A stretch of DNA of 64,000 nt from Lachnospira pectinoschiza (GCF_020564355.1 NZ_JAJCRR010000003.1:481410-545409); one strand, 5' to 3'. Shown: positions 1-8,094, counted from the stretch's first letter. Notes: generated by a model not told the origin, from the letters alone. Translations and numbers: made by a program.

Positions 1-1
1 G

Positions 2-1084
2 ACGCTAACAAGGGAAATGCTTGATGGTAACGATAGAATATCGGTTAATCCAGAAGCTGTTGTAAAGGTTGTTAGAGAACAGATGCTCTCAGAATGTGAT
101 TTGAATCATGATGGTAAGCTTGATAAAAGAGAAATGGAAGTAAGTAAGGGATATATGTTTGGTACTAAGCTTAAAACTTCGGCTATAGAAGGTGTAGCAA
201 GAACCACTCACGATATGACGAAACTTAATTCCATCTTTGGTGGTGAACACCAGATTAACAATCATGATGATGGTTTCATTATCAGAGATGCTAAGAGAAG
301 GATTGCAAGAGCTATTGGTATTGATGAAAATATTTCCAATAATGCGTTAAGGGTTCTTTTTGGTCCACAGGATATGCAGATGTCATTGTTCTCGCAGGAA
401 GAAAAAGATTTTGAAGCTGAGAATAAATTATTAGAAGGGATGACTTTAAGAGAATATAATGCATTTCTTGTAAATAATAGAGATAGATTAGTTGAATTGT
501 TTAGTAAGATTGATGAAAATAAAATTGCTGATGTTAAAGAGACAGAAGTTCTTGAAAAAGAATGGAGTATACCTCCATACCAATACTATAAACAGCATAA
601 GAAAATTGCTTCAACCCAAAATATGAACACAAATGTTTTTGAGGGATACGGAAATAATATTCTAATTGCTCCAAATAGAACTTGCACTGAAATTGCATTT
701 GAGCAATGGTGTGAAGATGATAAGCATCCTGTAAAACATGTTTATAAGAATGGTGATAAGGGTGATGAATATTTTGGAATCGTTTATAGAAAAGCATTTA
801 GAAGAAATCATTTCTATCCAGATTATATCGTTCAAACTGAAAATGGTGATGTTTGGATTATTGAGGCGAAGGGTGGAATAACTTCGGATGGTAGTTCCAA
901 CAATATTGATGGATATGCAAGTAAGAAATTTGAAGCGTTGAAGCATTATGCAGAGAGAGTTGCAGAAGTTAAATGGGGATTTGTAAGAGCTGTTGGTTCT
1001 CAAATATATATATCAAATACTGAATGGGATGAAAATGTCATGAATAATGATATTTGGAAACCTATTGAAGATATTATAAGATAA
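2..1084 (+). CDS. 3' end of a helicase/restriction-type protein with PD-(D/E)XK nuclease domain (partial)
   Basis: The frame is open to the left edge, so only the C-terminal ~360 residues are visible. Near the end, FYPDY followed about 14 residues later by EAKG matches the PD-(D/E)XK nuclease core placed C-terminally in type III restriction (Res) subunits and related DEAD/DEAH helicases. The helicase motifs would lie off the window. A canonical EF-hand loop (DLNHDGKLDKRE) sits about 30 residues after the first visible Met. It lies at the cargo end of the integrative element that follows, so it is probably a defence gene carried by it. The exact family is inferred. Confidence 0.6.
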   Translation, partial: TLTREMLDGNDRISVNPEAVVKVVREQMLSECDLNHDGKLDKREMEVSKGYMFGTKLKTSAIEGVARTTHDMTKLNSIFGGEHQINNHDDGFIIRDAKRRIARAIGIDENISNNALRVLFGPQDMQMSLFSQEEKDFEAENKLLEGMTLREYNAFLVNNRDRLVELFSKIDENKIADVKETEVLEKEWSIPPYQYYKQHKKIASTQNMNTNVFEGYGNNILIAPNRTCTEIAFEQWCEDDKHPVKHVYKNGDKGDEYFGIVYRKAFRRNHFYPDYIVQTENGDVWIIEAKGGITSDGSSNNIDGYASKKFEALKHYAERVAEVKWGFVRAVGSQIYISNTEWDENVMNNDIWKPIEDIIR

Positions 1085-1096
1085 GAATAAAAAGCG

Positions 1097-1134
1097 GAAA
1101 TGGATCTGAAATAAATCAGTTCCATTTCTTTTTT
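1097..1134. terminator. Bidirectional terminator between convergent genes
   Basis: An 8-bp stem (GAAATGGA/TCCATTTC) continues into a CTGA/TCAG inner stem with a 6-nt loop. It is followed by a T run on the plus strand and preceded by an A run that serves the minus-strand regulator gene. Confidence 0.85.
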
Positions 1135-1138
1135 ATTC

Positions 1139-1978
1139 TTATTTTTCAAGATATTTCTCTAGCATATGAACAAAAAGTTGTCCGATTTTCTCTTTTTGAA
1201 TATCTATTTTTTCTTTCGTAAGAAGAACATTAAAACAGTAATTAACAAGATAATCAATTAGAATTTGATAGTTCTGAGGATTATCAGTAACTATACCGAG
1301 TTTATTTAATATATTTGCAGATAAGCAGGTGTTTATATTGATGCATTCATCCATTTTTTTGATTGCAAAAGAAAACTTATCGTGAGGTAATGCAGAGATA
1401 AGATATTCTTTTAGGGATGTTTTGTCATATTGGCTTAATGGTGTGAATGCTTGATAACCTTGAAATATATCTGACAGCAAGGCTTTCAGAGGGTCATTTA
1501 GGTTGTCAACTTCACTATTCGCAAGAAAATCTTTCCATGCATTAAGAGTGGTCGAATTGACAAGCGCATAACAATTATCTGGATGCATAAAATAATTGAG
1601 AAAATCTCTATAATTATCATCACTCATGGCTTTATTTATAATATCAATGTTGATTGTGGAGTAGTGAGAAGCAATTGCGGAAGGTGTGAATCCAATGAGT
1701 TCTTCTGCCCCTAATAAGTAATCAATATTACAATCTAAGACATTACAAATATCTGCCACCTTGTCAATTGTAGGAATTGTTGTTCCGTTTTCCCATTTTC
1801 CATAAGTTCTGCGCTCAACATTCAGTTTTTCTGATAGAGTATCTTGTGATTTGCAGTAAGCATATTTTTCATAAGGATTGTTCCGTTTGTCCTGATTATT
1901 CTTATATTGTTTCCAACGAGATTTTCGCAAATTTTTTAATTGGGTTGAAAATACATTTTTGTCATACATAAGTGACAT
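1139..1978 (-). CDS. XRE-family transcriptional regulator
   Basis: 279 residues. An HTH_3 domain occupies roughly residues 45-95: QDTLSEKLNVERRTYGKWENG is the recognition region and YLLGAEE is the usual end of an XRE domain. The ~180-residue C-terminal part is unrecognised and could sense a signal or dimerise. It is transcribed divergently from the element genes that begin at 2123, the usual place for the switch regulator of an integrative element. AAGGAGG lies only 3 nt before the first ATG and 12 nt before the next (1969), so the exact start is uncertain. Confidence 0.8.
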   Translation of the reverse strand: MSLMYDKNVFSTQLKNLRKSRWKQYKNNQDKRNNPYEKYAYCKSQDTLSEKLNVERRTYGKWENGTTIPTIDKVADICNVLDCNIDYLLGAEELIGFTPSAIASHYSTINIDIINKAMSDDNYRDFLNYFMHPDNCYALVNSTTLNAWKDFLANSEVDNLNDPLKALLSDIFQGYQAFTPLSQYDKTSLKEYLISALPHDKFSFAIKKMDECININTCLSANILNKLGIVTDNPQNYQILIDYLVNYCFNVLLTKEKIDIQKEKIGQLFVHMLEKYLEK

Positions 1979-2022
1979 ATCCCTCCTTATATAAAATACG
2001 ATATGGTGTATGCTTGGTATTT

Positions 2023-2035
2023 ATATGTGACATAT
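2023..2035. promoter_or_regulatory. Palindromic candidate operator in divergent promoter region
   Basis: ATATGT-G-ACATAT is a perfect 13-bp palindrome midway between the XRE gene and the divergent element operon. Related half-sites (ATATGG, GACATAT) lie nearby, including next to the regulator's own start. This fits autoregulation and control of the rightward genes by the XRE protein, but that role is inferred from position. Confidence 0.45.
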
Positions 2036-2122
2036 TATAGCGTAAAATAAATATTGTCAAGAGCGCAAGACAATAGGTCAGCAACCATGGATAAGCTGAT
2101 AAAAGAAAGGAGGCGCACAACT

Positions 2123-2356
2123 ATGTTAATGCAGTTCGTTGGAATATCAGAAATGTCATTTGATACCAAAGAAGGTAATCACATAGAAGGTACAAACTTA
2201 TACTTACTCACACAGAATCCTAATGTTGAAGGTTTAGAGGCACTCAAATTATTTGTTCCTAGAAGTATTGCTTTACCTAAGGGCATGGAATTAAATAAAA
2301 AGGTAGATGTTGAGTTTAATCATAAAGGAAAACTTGTAAAAATTAGTTTGGCATAA
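2123..2356 (+). CDS. Small conserved-looking mobile-element protein
   Basis: 77 residues from ATG 2123, which has AAAGGAGG about 7 nt upstream. Longer in-frame starts from 2054 lack a ribosome site. It is the first gene of the rightward operon (small protein, small protein, membrane protein, ATPase, Rep, Xis, Int). Its size and position recall the small DUF961-like first genes of Tn916-type elements, but I cannot confirm membership. The predicted fold is a short beta-rich domain without membrane segments. Confidence 0.6.
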   Translation: MLMQFVGISEMSFDTKEGNHIEGTNLYLLTQNPNVEGLEALKLFVPRSIALPKGMELNKKVDVEFNHKGKLVKISLA

Positions 2357-2401
2357 TTTATAAAGAAACTCTACTGACATTATGTAAACAGATGACGCAA
2401 A

Positions 2402-2420
2402 GGGAGGAAATATTCCTCCC
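2402..2420 (+). promoter_or_regulatory. Leader hairpin 1 of the element operon
   Basis: Perfect 7-bp stem GGGAGGA/TCCTCCC with AATAT loop and no T run, ending 16 nt before the AAGGAG of the next gene. A similar hairpin with an AT-only 5-nt loop precedes the following gene (2848-2868). It is more likely a translational or processing element than a terminator. The 5' arm itself contains GGAGG. Confidence 0.5.
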
Positions 2421-2449
2421 GATGCTTGTCTATTAAGGAGAACACAATA

Positions 2450-2833
2450 ATGAATAAAGAAATTGAAACAAAGCTTATTGAATGTCATATCCTCATGGTT
2501 GAAGCTCTGAAAGGATATGAAGATAGAGCTTATCAGAGTAACAAGCTGTTTGAATTAAGACAGTATAGCAATCAGCTCCCAGATGAAATGAATAAAAAGA
2601 TTACTGAATATGCAAATAATACAATTCGCCCTATGGTATATGACTCAGACTATTGGTCATTTATAGAAAAGGATGAGCAGTATGGTTCGTACAATGAAGA
2701 TAATCATTTTGTTGTTGATAGCGACCGCTCGCTTGAATGCATCATATTTAGGAAATATCACAATATATGCGGTTTACATGAGAAGTTAAATGCATTTATG
2801 TCGAAAGAATTTCATTTGGATTATGGTTGCTAA
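2450..2833 (+). CDS. Hypothetical mobile-element protein
   Basis: 127 residues from ATG 2450, with AAGGAG 8 nt upstream. The alternative start at 2426 has no ribosome site. Acidic, helix-rich and soluble; no motif recognised. It sits in the element operon between two leader hairpins, so it probably serves element maintenance or transfer. Confidence 0.6.
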   Translation: MNKEIETKLIECHILMVEALKGYEDRAYQSNKLFELRQYSNQLPDEMNKKITEYANNTIRPMVYDSDYWSFIEKDEQYGSYNEDNHFVVDSDRSLECIIFRKYHNICGLHEKLNAFMSKEFHLDYGC

Positions 2834-2847
2834 GTATATTTTCTTGG

Positions 2848-2868
2848 GGGAGTGGATATTCTATTCCC
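2848..2868 (+). promoter_or_regulatory. Leader hairpin 2 of the element operon
   Basis: GGGAGTGG and CTATTCCC pair over 8 bp, two of them G.U, around an ATATT loop. A TTGCTTGTTAAGAAAGGAG stretch leads to the next start, echoing the TGCTTGTCTATTAAGGAG after hairpin 1. The repeated hairpin-plus-spacer layout suggests a shared leader module. Confidence 0.45.
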
Positions 2869-2891
2869 TTGCTTGTTAAGAAAGGAGATAT

Positions 2892-3488
2892 ATGGATAAT
2901 AAGCAGTTTAATGAACAGAGGCATAACAGGAAAAAACAGAAGTATAGACTTTTATTGGGAATTCAGCAGTTATGGAATTATCCAATATTGAATCTTATAT
3001 GGTTGCTGTTTGGAATTGGAGTTGTGTTTTTGGTAATAGCTGAGAAAGAGTATATTGCCAATGTGGAAGTAGTTCCTGTGTTTGAATCTATATTCTCAGC
3101 ATGCATGACAGCAATAATGATTATATTTCCAATTATATGCGCAATCGGAATAGTACAGTTTATAGGTTTCTGTTTTGCTATCAAAGATGAAGCCGATATG
3201 GAGCTTGTATTTGGTGATAAACGAGATGTGAAAAATCAACCGCCAATATTAATATCTAAGAAAAAAGATAGAAAATCGGGAGTTATTAAAAGAGAATTCT
3301 ATACTACTATTCCGATGGAACGATGGCAGGAAAAGAAGGAAGCTATCTGTGACAGACTGGATGTGCATCTTATAGGTGATATTACTTATGGTGGTAGGAA
3401 AAAGGATAAAGGTAACCATATCTATTTTGAATCGGCTAAGGGCAGGAATCCAAAGGAACGAGGTGTGTTGTATGATGATACCTTCTAA
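2892..3488 (+). CDS. Membrane protein of the element (coupling-protein partner)
   Basis: 198 residues with AAAGGAG upstream. Two hydrophobic segments (about residues 34-50 and 68-96) follow a basic N-terminus. A basic soluble tail of ~100 residues follows. The gene overlaps the downstream ATPase by 17 nt, which implies translational coupling and a joint function. I infer it anchors the ATPase to the membrane, as the N-terminal membrane half of FtsK/TcpA-type coupling proteins does. The family is not otherwise recognised. Confidence 0.65.
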   Translation: MDNKQFNEQRHNRKKQKYRLLLGIQQLWNYPILNLIWLLFGIGVVFLVIAEKEYIANVEVVPVFESIFSACMTAIMIIFPIICAIGIVQFIGFCFAIKDEADMELVFGDKRDVKNQPPILISKKKDRKSGVIKREFYTTIPMERWQEKKEAICDRLDVHLIGDITYGGRKKDKGNHIYFESAKGRNPKERGVLYDDTF

Positions 3489-4230
3489 GGAAGTGCTTAT
3501 AGGCTATGATTATGATGCATGGTATGGATTTGGTAATAGAGTACCTGTAACTGTGGATGCATCCACTAAGAATAACTCCCAGACGCTTATATGTGGCATG
3601 AGTGGTTCTGGTAAAAGCTATTTGACAAATCAGTATTTTGCTCGAATTTGCATGCATGGTGGCAAAGATTCAGTTGTCTATTTTGCGGATTTTAAGCAGG
3701 ATGATTCTTTTTCTCATTTGAGGAATTGTCCTCGATATTATCCATATAACAAAACCATTGAAGCTCTTGAAAAGGTATATGAAATTATGCATAAGCGTCA
3801 ATGTGGAGAAGATGCATCAAGGCATTATGTAACGCTTGTATGGGATGAATATATGGCTAACATTTTGGCACTTCTTGGAACAGAAAAAAAGAAAGCGGAA
3901 GTAGTTATGCATAAGGTTTCAGAAATCCTTATGCTCGGACGCTCGTTAGCGGTAAGATTAGTGATTGCCTGCCAGCGCCCAGATGCCTCAGCTTTTCCAA
4001 CTGGTTCAAGACTCAATTTTGGCGTGATCATCATAGTAGGTGCGACCTTAGAGAGCATATACTCAATGCTCATGCCGAAGGAGTTGATAGATAAGGTAGG
4101 CAATCGAGAATTTCATACTGGCGAAGGCGTTATGCTGTGGCAGGGTTCAGAACTTAAGTTTATAAAAGTACCTGTAATAAGGGATGAAGAGAAAATGAAG
4201 GCAATTTGTGTTGAGGCATTGACAAGATAA
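3472..4230 (+). CDS. FtsK/HerA-type DNA-translocating ATPase (coupling protein)
   Basis: 252 residues from ATG 3472; the long N-terminal extension of the open frame lies inside the previous gene. Walker A GMSGSGKS is near residue 43 and Walker B VTLVWDEY near residue 124, with an arginine/glutamine-rich RLVIACQRPDA sensor strand after it. This is the compact ATPase core of FtsK/SpoIIIE/TcpA coupling proteins without their membrane domain, which seems to be the preceding gene. It probably pumps the Rep-bound strand during transfer or replication. Confidence 0.8.
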   Translation: MMIPSKEVLIGYDYDAWYGFGNRVPVTVDASTKNNSQTLICGMSGSGKSYLTNQYFARICMHGGKDSVVYFADFKQDDSFSHLRNCPRYYPYNKTIEALEKVYEIMHKRQCGEDASRHYVTLVWDEYMANILALLGTEKKKAEVVMHKVSEILMLGRSLAVRLVIACQRPDASAFPTGSRLNFGVIIIVGATLESIYSMLMPKELIDKVGNREFHTGEGVMLWQGSELKFIKVPVIRDEEKMKAICVEALTR

Positions 4231-4245
4231 CCAGAGGCGGTGGCG

Positions 4246-4344
4246 GTGGCGAAGCCACAAGCCATCCGCAACAGGTTTGGTTTAGTATTACCCAAACCTG
4301 CACAAACATGTGCACTCCTTGTATTTACAGGCTTTGTAGCCTGT
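4246..4344 (+). other. Candidate replication/transfer origin: four successive hairpins upstream of rep
   Basis: Four inverted repeats are packed into 100 bp: GTGGC-GAA-GCCAC (4246-4258), CAGGTTTGG/CCAAACCTG (4272-4300), GCACA-AACA-TGTGC (4300-4313) and ACAGGCT-TTGT-AGCCTGT (4327-4344). HUH Rep proteins nick in or beside stem-loops next to their own gene, so this noncoding gap between the ATPase and rep is the best candidate origin. No nick site was identified. Confidence 0.55.
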
Positions 4345-4381
4345 TCGCAAGGCTGCACATAATGAACAGGAGGCGATAAAA

Positions 4382-5377
4382 ATAAAAGATACTCAGAGCT
4401 TTATGTATCAGCTTACGATTAACGCTCCAGAGGAAAAAGGATGGACGCATGAACACATATTAGAGGTGATGCGTGGAAACTTCAAAACGCTTGTATATAT
4501 CTGCATGGCGGACGAGCAGGGAAGCTGTTATCACACGCACATCTTTGTGGTATTTGCATCCAGAGTGAGATTCAGTATGGTTAAGCGTTATTTCGAGGAA
4601 GCGCATATTGAAAAATGCAAAGGTTCAGTATCTGATAATGTAAATTATGTTAAAAAGACTGGTAAATGGGAAACAGACGAGTCGAAGCAGGAAAAGAAAA
4701 TAGAAGGAACTTTTGAAGAGTATGGAACACAACCGCCAGACAGTAAAGGAAAAAGAAGTGATATGTCTGAACTTTACCAGATGGTATTGGATAATATGAC
4801 TAATGCAGAAATACTGGCTCAAAATCAAGATTATATTCTTCAAATTGATAAGATTGATAAAGTTAGAACGACAATATTAACAGAGAAATACAAAGAAACA
4901 GTCAGACTGGATTTGAAAGTGGTTTACATTAGCGGAGCTACTGGAACAGGAAAAACCAGAGGTGTTCTTGAAAAGAATGGATATTCAAATGTATATCGTG
5001 TAACGGATTATCTGCATCCTTTTGATTCATACAATGGACAGCCAGTAATCGCATTTGATGAATTCCGTTCTTCTCTTAGAATTAAAGAAATGCTTTTATT
5101 TTGTGATATATATCCTATCGAGCTTCCGAGCAGATATACCAATAAATACGCTTGTTACAACAAGGTGTATATAATCTCTAATTGGTCTCTGGAAAAACAG
5201 TATTATGAAGTCCAGAAGGATGATAAAGAATCTTGGGAAGCTTTTCTTAGAAGAATTCACAAGGTTGTAATCTATTCAAAGGATGGAAGTATTAAGGAAT
5301 ATGATTCAGTAAAAGCATATCTGGAAAGAGATGAATTCGTTGAGATAGACGATGATGTAGATTTACCTTTTGATTGA
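4382..5377 (+). CDS. CRESS-type replication initiator: HUH endonuclease plus superfamily 3 helicase
   Basis: Counting from ATG 4403: YQLTINAPE (motif I, residues 2-10), HTH (HUH pair, 44-46), YVKK (catalytic Tyr82 and Lys, motif III). The C-terminal helicase has Walker A GATGTGKT (~178), Walker B VIAFDEF and motif C VYIISNW. Size and motif order match Rep proteins of circo/gemini-like viruses and related bacterial plasmids. A strong AGGAGG lies 29 nt before ATG 4403 but 8 nt before an in-frame ATA at 4382, so I prefer the ATA start; ATG 4403 is the conservative alternative. The protein should nick and unwind the element for rolling-circle replication. Confidence 0.85.
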   Translation: MKDTQSFMYQLTINAPEEKGWTHEHILEVMRGNFKTLVYICMADEQGSCYHTHIFVVFASRVRFSMVKRYFEEAHIEKCKGSVSDNVNYVKKTGKWETDESKQEKKIEGTFEEYGTQPPDSKGKRSDMSELYQMVLDNMTNAEILAQNQDYILQIDKIDKVRTTILTEKYKETVRLDLKVVYISGATGTGKTRGVLEKNGYSNVYRVTDYLHPFDSYNGQPVIAFDEFRSSLRIKEMLLFCDIYPIELPSRYTNKYACYNKVYIISNWSLEKQYYEVQKDDKESWEAFLRRIHKVVIYSKDGSIKEYDSVKAYLERDEFVEIDDDVDLPFD

Positions 5378-5391
5378 AGGGAGTGATTGTT

Positions 5392-5592
5392 ATAGATAAG
5401 AAATATATTCCCTTATGGGAAAAAGCAAATTTGACACTTGAGGAAGCTTCCATGTATTTTGGAATCGGTCAGAATAAGCTTAGGGAATTAACTAATAGTG
5501 ATAGTTGCCCTTATGTTATCTGGTGTGGGAATAAGAGATTGATTAAGCGTAAATTATTTTCAGAATACTTAGAAAAGATGTACTCAATATAA
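5392..5592 (+). CDS. xis: Excisionase (Xis), Tn916 type
   Basis: About 66 residues. IPLWEKANLTLEEASMYFGIGQNKLREL is the winged-helix signature of Tn916-family Xis, which bends DNA so that Int excises the element. Xis proteins of this family start a few residues before the IPxWEK motif. Here AAGGGAG lies ~8 nt before an ATA codon at 5392, while in-frame TTG 5374 has no ribosome site and GTG 5383 overlaps it. The gene overlaps or abuts rep and precedes int. Confidence 0.8.
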   Translation: MDKKYIPLWEKANLTLEEASMYFGIGQNKLRELTNSDSCPYVIWCGNKRLIKRKLFSEYLEKMYSI

Positions 5593-5689
5593 TTTGATAG
5601 AGATGTAACTTTTAATAGACAATGAGAACATGTTGAAGCTATAATGTGCTTGAGCGTGTTCTCTTTGTTGTTATGAAAGGAGATTTTAC

Positions 5690-6940
5690 ATGGCAGTAGA
5701 GAGACGCAAAGATAATAAAAACAGAGTTTTGAAAGAAGGCGAATACCAGAGAAGTAGCGGAACTTATGAATTCAAATGGAGAGACAAGCGAGGCGGTCGG
5801 CACTCTATTAGTGCAGTTACTCTTGAGGAATTAAGAGAAAAAGAATTGGATGTGCTTCGAGATGTTTTAGATGGTGTTAGATCGGATAAGAATAATCTTA
5901 CCATCAATGATTTGTATAATAGTTGGGTACAGCTTAAGAGAGGTCTTAAAGATAATACCTTCTCTAATTACAAATACATGTATACCATGTTTGTTGAACC
6001 AGATTTTGGCAAGAGCAGGCTCGTTGATTTGAAGCGTTCAGATGTTAGGGGATTTTATAATTATCTGGCGGATGAAAGAAATATACAGGTTAATACAATC
6101 GACAGTATCCACACTGTACTGCATCAAGTATTAGAGCTTGGAGTTGAGGATGATTATCTTAGATATAATCCTTCTGACAACGCTTTAAAAGAACTGAAGA
6201 AAGCTCGGAATTTTGAAGTCGAAAAAAGACGAGCATTAACAGTTCCAGAGCAGGAGTTATTCGAGAAGTTTCTCAGCAAGCATGGGCAGTATCACAGATG
6301 GTATCCTATTTTTACTATCATGTTATGGACTGGGATGCGTGTTGGAGAAATCACAGGGCTTAGATGGTGTGATATTGATTTAGAGGAAGAATTAATCAAT
6401 GTGAATCATACATTGGTATATTACTGCACCAGAACAGAGGCAGGACAGATTTTCGCAATCAATACCACTAAGACAAAAGCAGGTGAGAGAACAATTCCCA
6501 TGCTTCCAATCGTAAAAGAAGCTTTCCTCATGGAAAAGGAATATCAAGAAGAATGTGGAATTAAGAGTGAAGCTGTTGTTGATGGTTATCGAGATTTTAT
6601 ATTTGTAAATCGTTTTGGTAATGTTCAGCATCAAGGCACACTTAATAAAGCTCTTAGAAGAATTATTAGAGACTGCAATTTCGAGGTACTTGATAAAGAT
6701 CACCGAGATAATGCAGTTATTCTTCCCAAATTTAGCAACCATTCTTTGAGACATACTTTTACAACCAGAATGTGTGAAGCAGGTGTAAACATTAAAGCTA
6801 TGCAGGATATTCTGGGACATGCGGATGCAGAAACAACGATGCAGATTTATGCAGAAGCTAATAAGGATTTGAAGAAATCGGAGCTTATCAATTTTGACGA
6901 GTATTTCGCTAAACAGAAAAAGGCTCAGTCTGGTAATTAG
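5690..6940 (+). CDS. int: Tyrosine recombinase integrase, Tn916 family
   Basis: 416 residues; AAAGGAG 8 nt before ATG. An AP2-like arm-binding domain is at the N-terminus, then SAM-like core binding (~60-160), then the catalytic domain: WTGMRVGEI (Arg, ~214), HSLRHTF (His-x-x-Arg, ~350), GHADAETTMQIY (His and Tyr nucleophile, ~375-386). It integrates and, with Xis, excises the element. Its 3' end faces the right attachment region, as in Tn916 relatives. Confidence 0.92.
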   Translation: MAVERRKDNKNRVLKEGEYQRSSGTYEFKWRDKRGGRHSISAVTLEELREKELDVLRDVLDGVRSDKNNLTINDLYNSWVQLKRGLKDNTFSNYKYMYTMFVEPDFGKSRLVDLKRSDVRGFYNYLADERNIQVNTIDSIHTVLHQVLELGVEDDYLRYNPSDNALKELKKARNFEVEKRRALTVPEQELFEKFLSKHGQYHRWYPIFTIMLWTGMRVGEITGLRWCDIDLEEELINVNHTLVYYCTRTEAGQIFAINTTKTKAGERTIPMLPIVKEAFLMEKEYQEECGIKSEAVVDGYRDFIFVNRFGNVQHQGTLNKALRRIIRDCNFEVLDKDHRDNAVILPKFSNHSLRHTFTTRMCEAGVNIKAMQDILGHADAETTMQIYAEANKDLKKSELINFDEYFAKQKKAQSGN

Positions 6941-7349
6941 CAGGTTGCGATATTATTGAAAAAATGATATTATATTTTTGCTAATTTGTTGGCAACAGGT
7001 TTTGGTTCGATTCCAAATATTCCCTACATAATTATGACATTGGTTTCCATTGTCTCCGCAGGCATCTGCTATGATGCAATTAAAGATATCTTTGATAATA
7101 CAAAAGGGGGACACACTATGAAGAAAATGACACAAATTATTACTAGCTGGCTATGTTGCTGCGGGAATATGGTGTAATGGTAGCATGGTGAAAAGTATCA
7201 CATAGTCAGCACCAAAAATAATCTGTGATGTTATCACGGTTGCGACATTGCGACCAATATGCGACTGATTTGCGACCAATTATGAAGATTTGTGTAGATT
7301 TATGAAATCAGAGCATAAAACACAGGTAACGGAAACACAGTTATAATAA
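6941..7349. other. Right-end noncoding region of the integrative element
   Basis: About 400 bp without a convincing gene; one 63-codon frame has no support. It contains the tandem TGCGAC repeats listed separately. The junction with host DNA should lie here or in the first bases of the next gene, but the left end is off the window, so no direct repeat can be defined. Confidence 0.5.
7241..7291. repeat. Tandem 11-bp direct repeats, candidate Int arm-type sites
   Basis: TGCGAC occurs at 7241, 7249, 7260 and 7271; the last three form TGCGACCAATA, TGCGACTGATT and TGCGACCAATT in phase with one helical turn, followed by a weaker TGTGTAGATT. A related GGTTGCGATATT lies just after int (6943). Tn916 Int binds direct repeats near the element ends, so these are candidate arm sites. 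Confidence 0.5.
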
Positions 7350-7391
7350 GATATAAAGACATATTCGCAATATCGGACGATATTCCCGACA

Positions 7392-7892
7392 ATGAAGACA
7401 CTCGGCGGAAAGACACCTGCTAATAACTCAGATAGTTTGGTGGATAACTCATCTGATAATGGCGCAGCTTGTGGAAATAATAATGGCTTCTTTACAGCTA
7501 ATGAAAAAATTGATTTTTCTAATGTAAAGGTTGAGCCTCTATTTGAAGAAGAGGTAGACTTTGATACATTCAGTAAGTCAGATTTCAGAGCCGTTAAAGT
7601 TAAGGAATGTGTAGCAGTTCCTAAGTCAAAGAAGTTGCTTCAGTTTACACTTGATGATGGTACAGGCACAGACCGTACTATTTTAAGCGGAATCCACGCT
7701 TACTATGAGCCAGAAGAGCTTGTTGGAAAGACACTTATCGCTATTACCAATCTTCCACCAAGAAAGATGATGGGAATTGAGTCTTGTGGTATGTTACTTT
7801 CAGCAGTAAACAATCTTAAGGATTCAGAGGATGAAGAGCTTCATCTTCTTATGGTTGATAACCATATTCCTGCTGGTGCAAAGCTCTATTAA
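7392..7892 (+). CDS. tRNA-binding (CsaA/MetRS C-terminal-like) domain protein, possibly a 5'-replaced copy
   Basis: 166 residues. After a ~50-residue low-complexity leader, the sequence from VDFDTFSKSDFRAVKVKE to HIPAGAKLY is the OB-fold tRNA-binding domain found in CsaA and at the C-terminus of methionyl-tRNA synthetase. A second copy is at 30734-31159. There is no ribosome site at 7392, and the frame is open upstream to 7350, where element-end DNA begins. The 5' end may therefore have been replaced when the element integrated. Confidence 0.7.
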   Translation: MKTLGGKTPANNSDSLVDNSSDNGAACGNNNGFFTANEKIDFSNVKVEPLFEEEVDFDTFSKSDFRAVKVKECVAVPKSKKLLQFTLDDGTGTDRTILSGIHAYYEPEELVGKTLIAITNLPPRKMMGIESCGMLLSAVNNLKDSEDEELHLLMVDNHIPAGAKLY

Positions 7893-8040
7893 GATGATGT
7901 AAAGATGTACCGTTTTACAAAATAGACGGGACGTACTTCATTTGATAAAAAACTAAAAAAACAGCGATTTACATCAAACTTACATCAATTGATGCAGAAA
8001 TCGGTGCAAGCAAGAAAAAATCGCATAATTAGCAGAATGA

Positions 8041-8075
8041 ATGGGCAGTCCTGAAATCGGGATTGCCCATTTTTA
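8041..8075 (+). terminator. Rho-independent terminator
   Basis: ATGGGCA/TGCCCAT stem with inner TCC/GGA pairing, followed by TTTTT. It ends transcription from the left and insulates the MerR promoter just downstream. Confidence 0.85.
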
Positions 8076-8094
8076 GAAGAAAGACGAAAAACTC

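Noticed and set aside
6995..7030. T-arm-like sequence (TTTGG-TTCGATT-CCAAA) suggesting a tRNA or a 3' tRNA attachment fragment after int
   Set aside because: The next seven bases (TATTCCC) have no matching 5' acceptor, D-arm or anticodon arm within 80 bases. It could be a tRNA-derived attachment remnant, but nothing else supports that.
7241..7291. Possible CRISPR array
   Set aside because: The repeats are 11 bp long with no spacers and no cas genes; phased protein-binding sites fit better.
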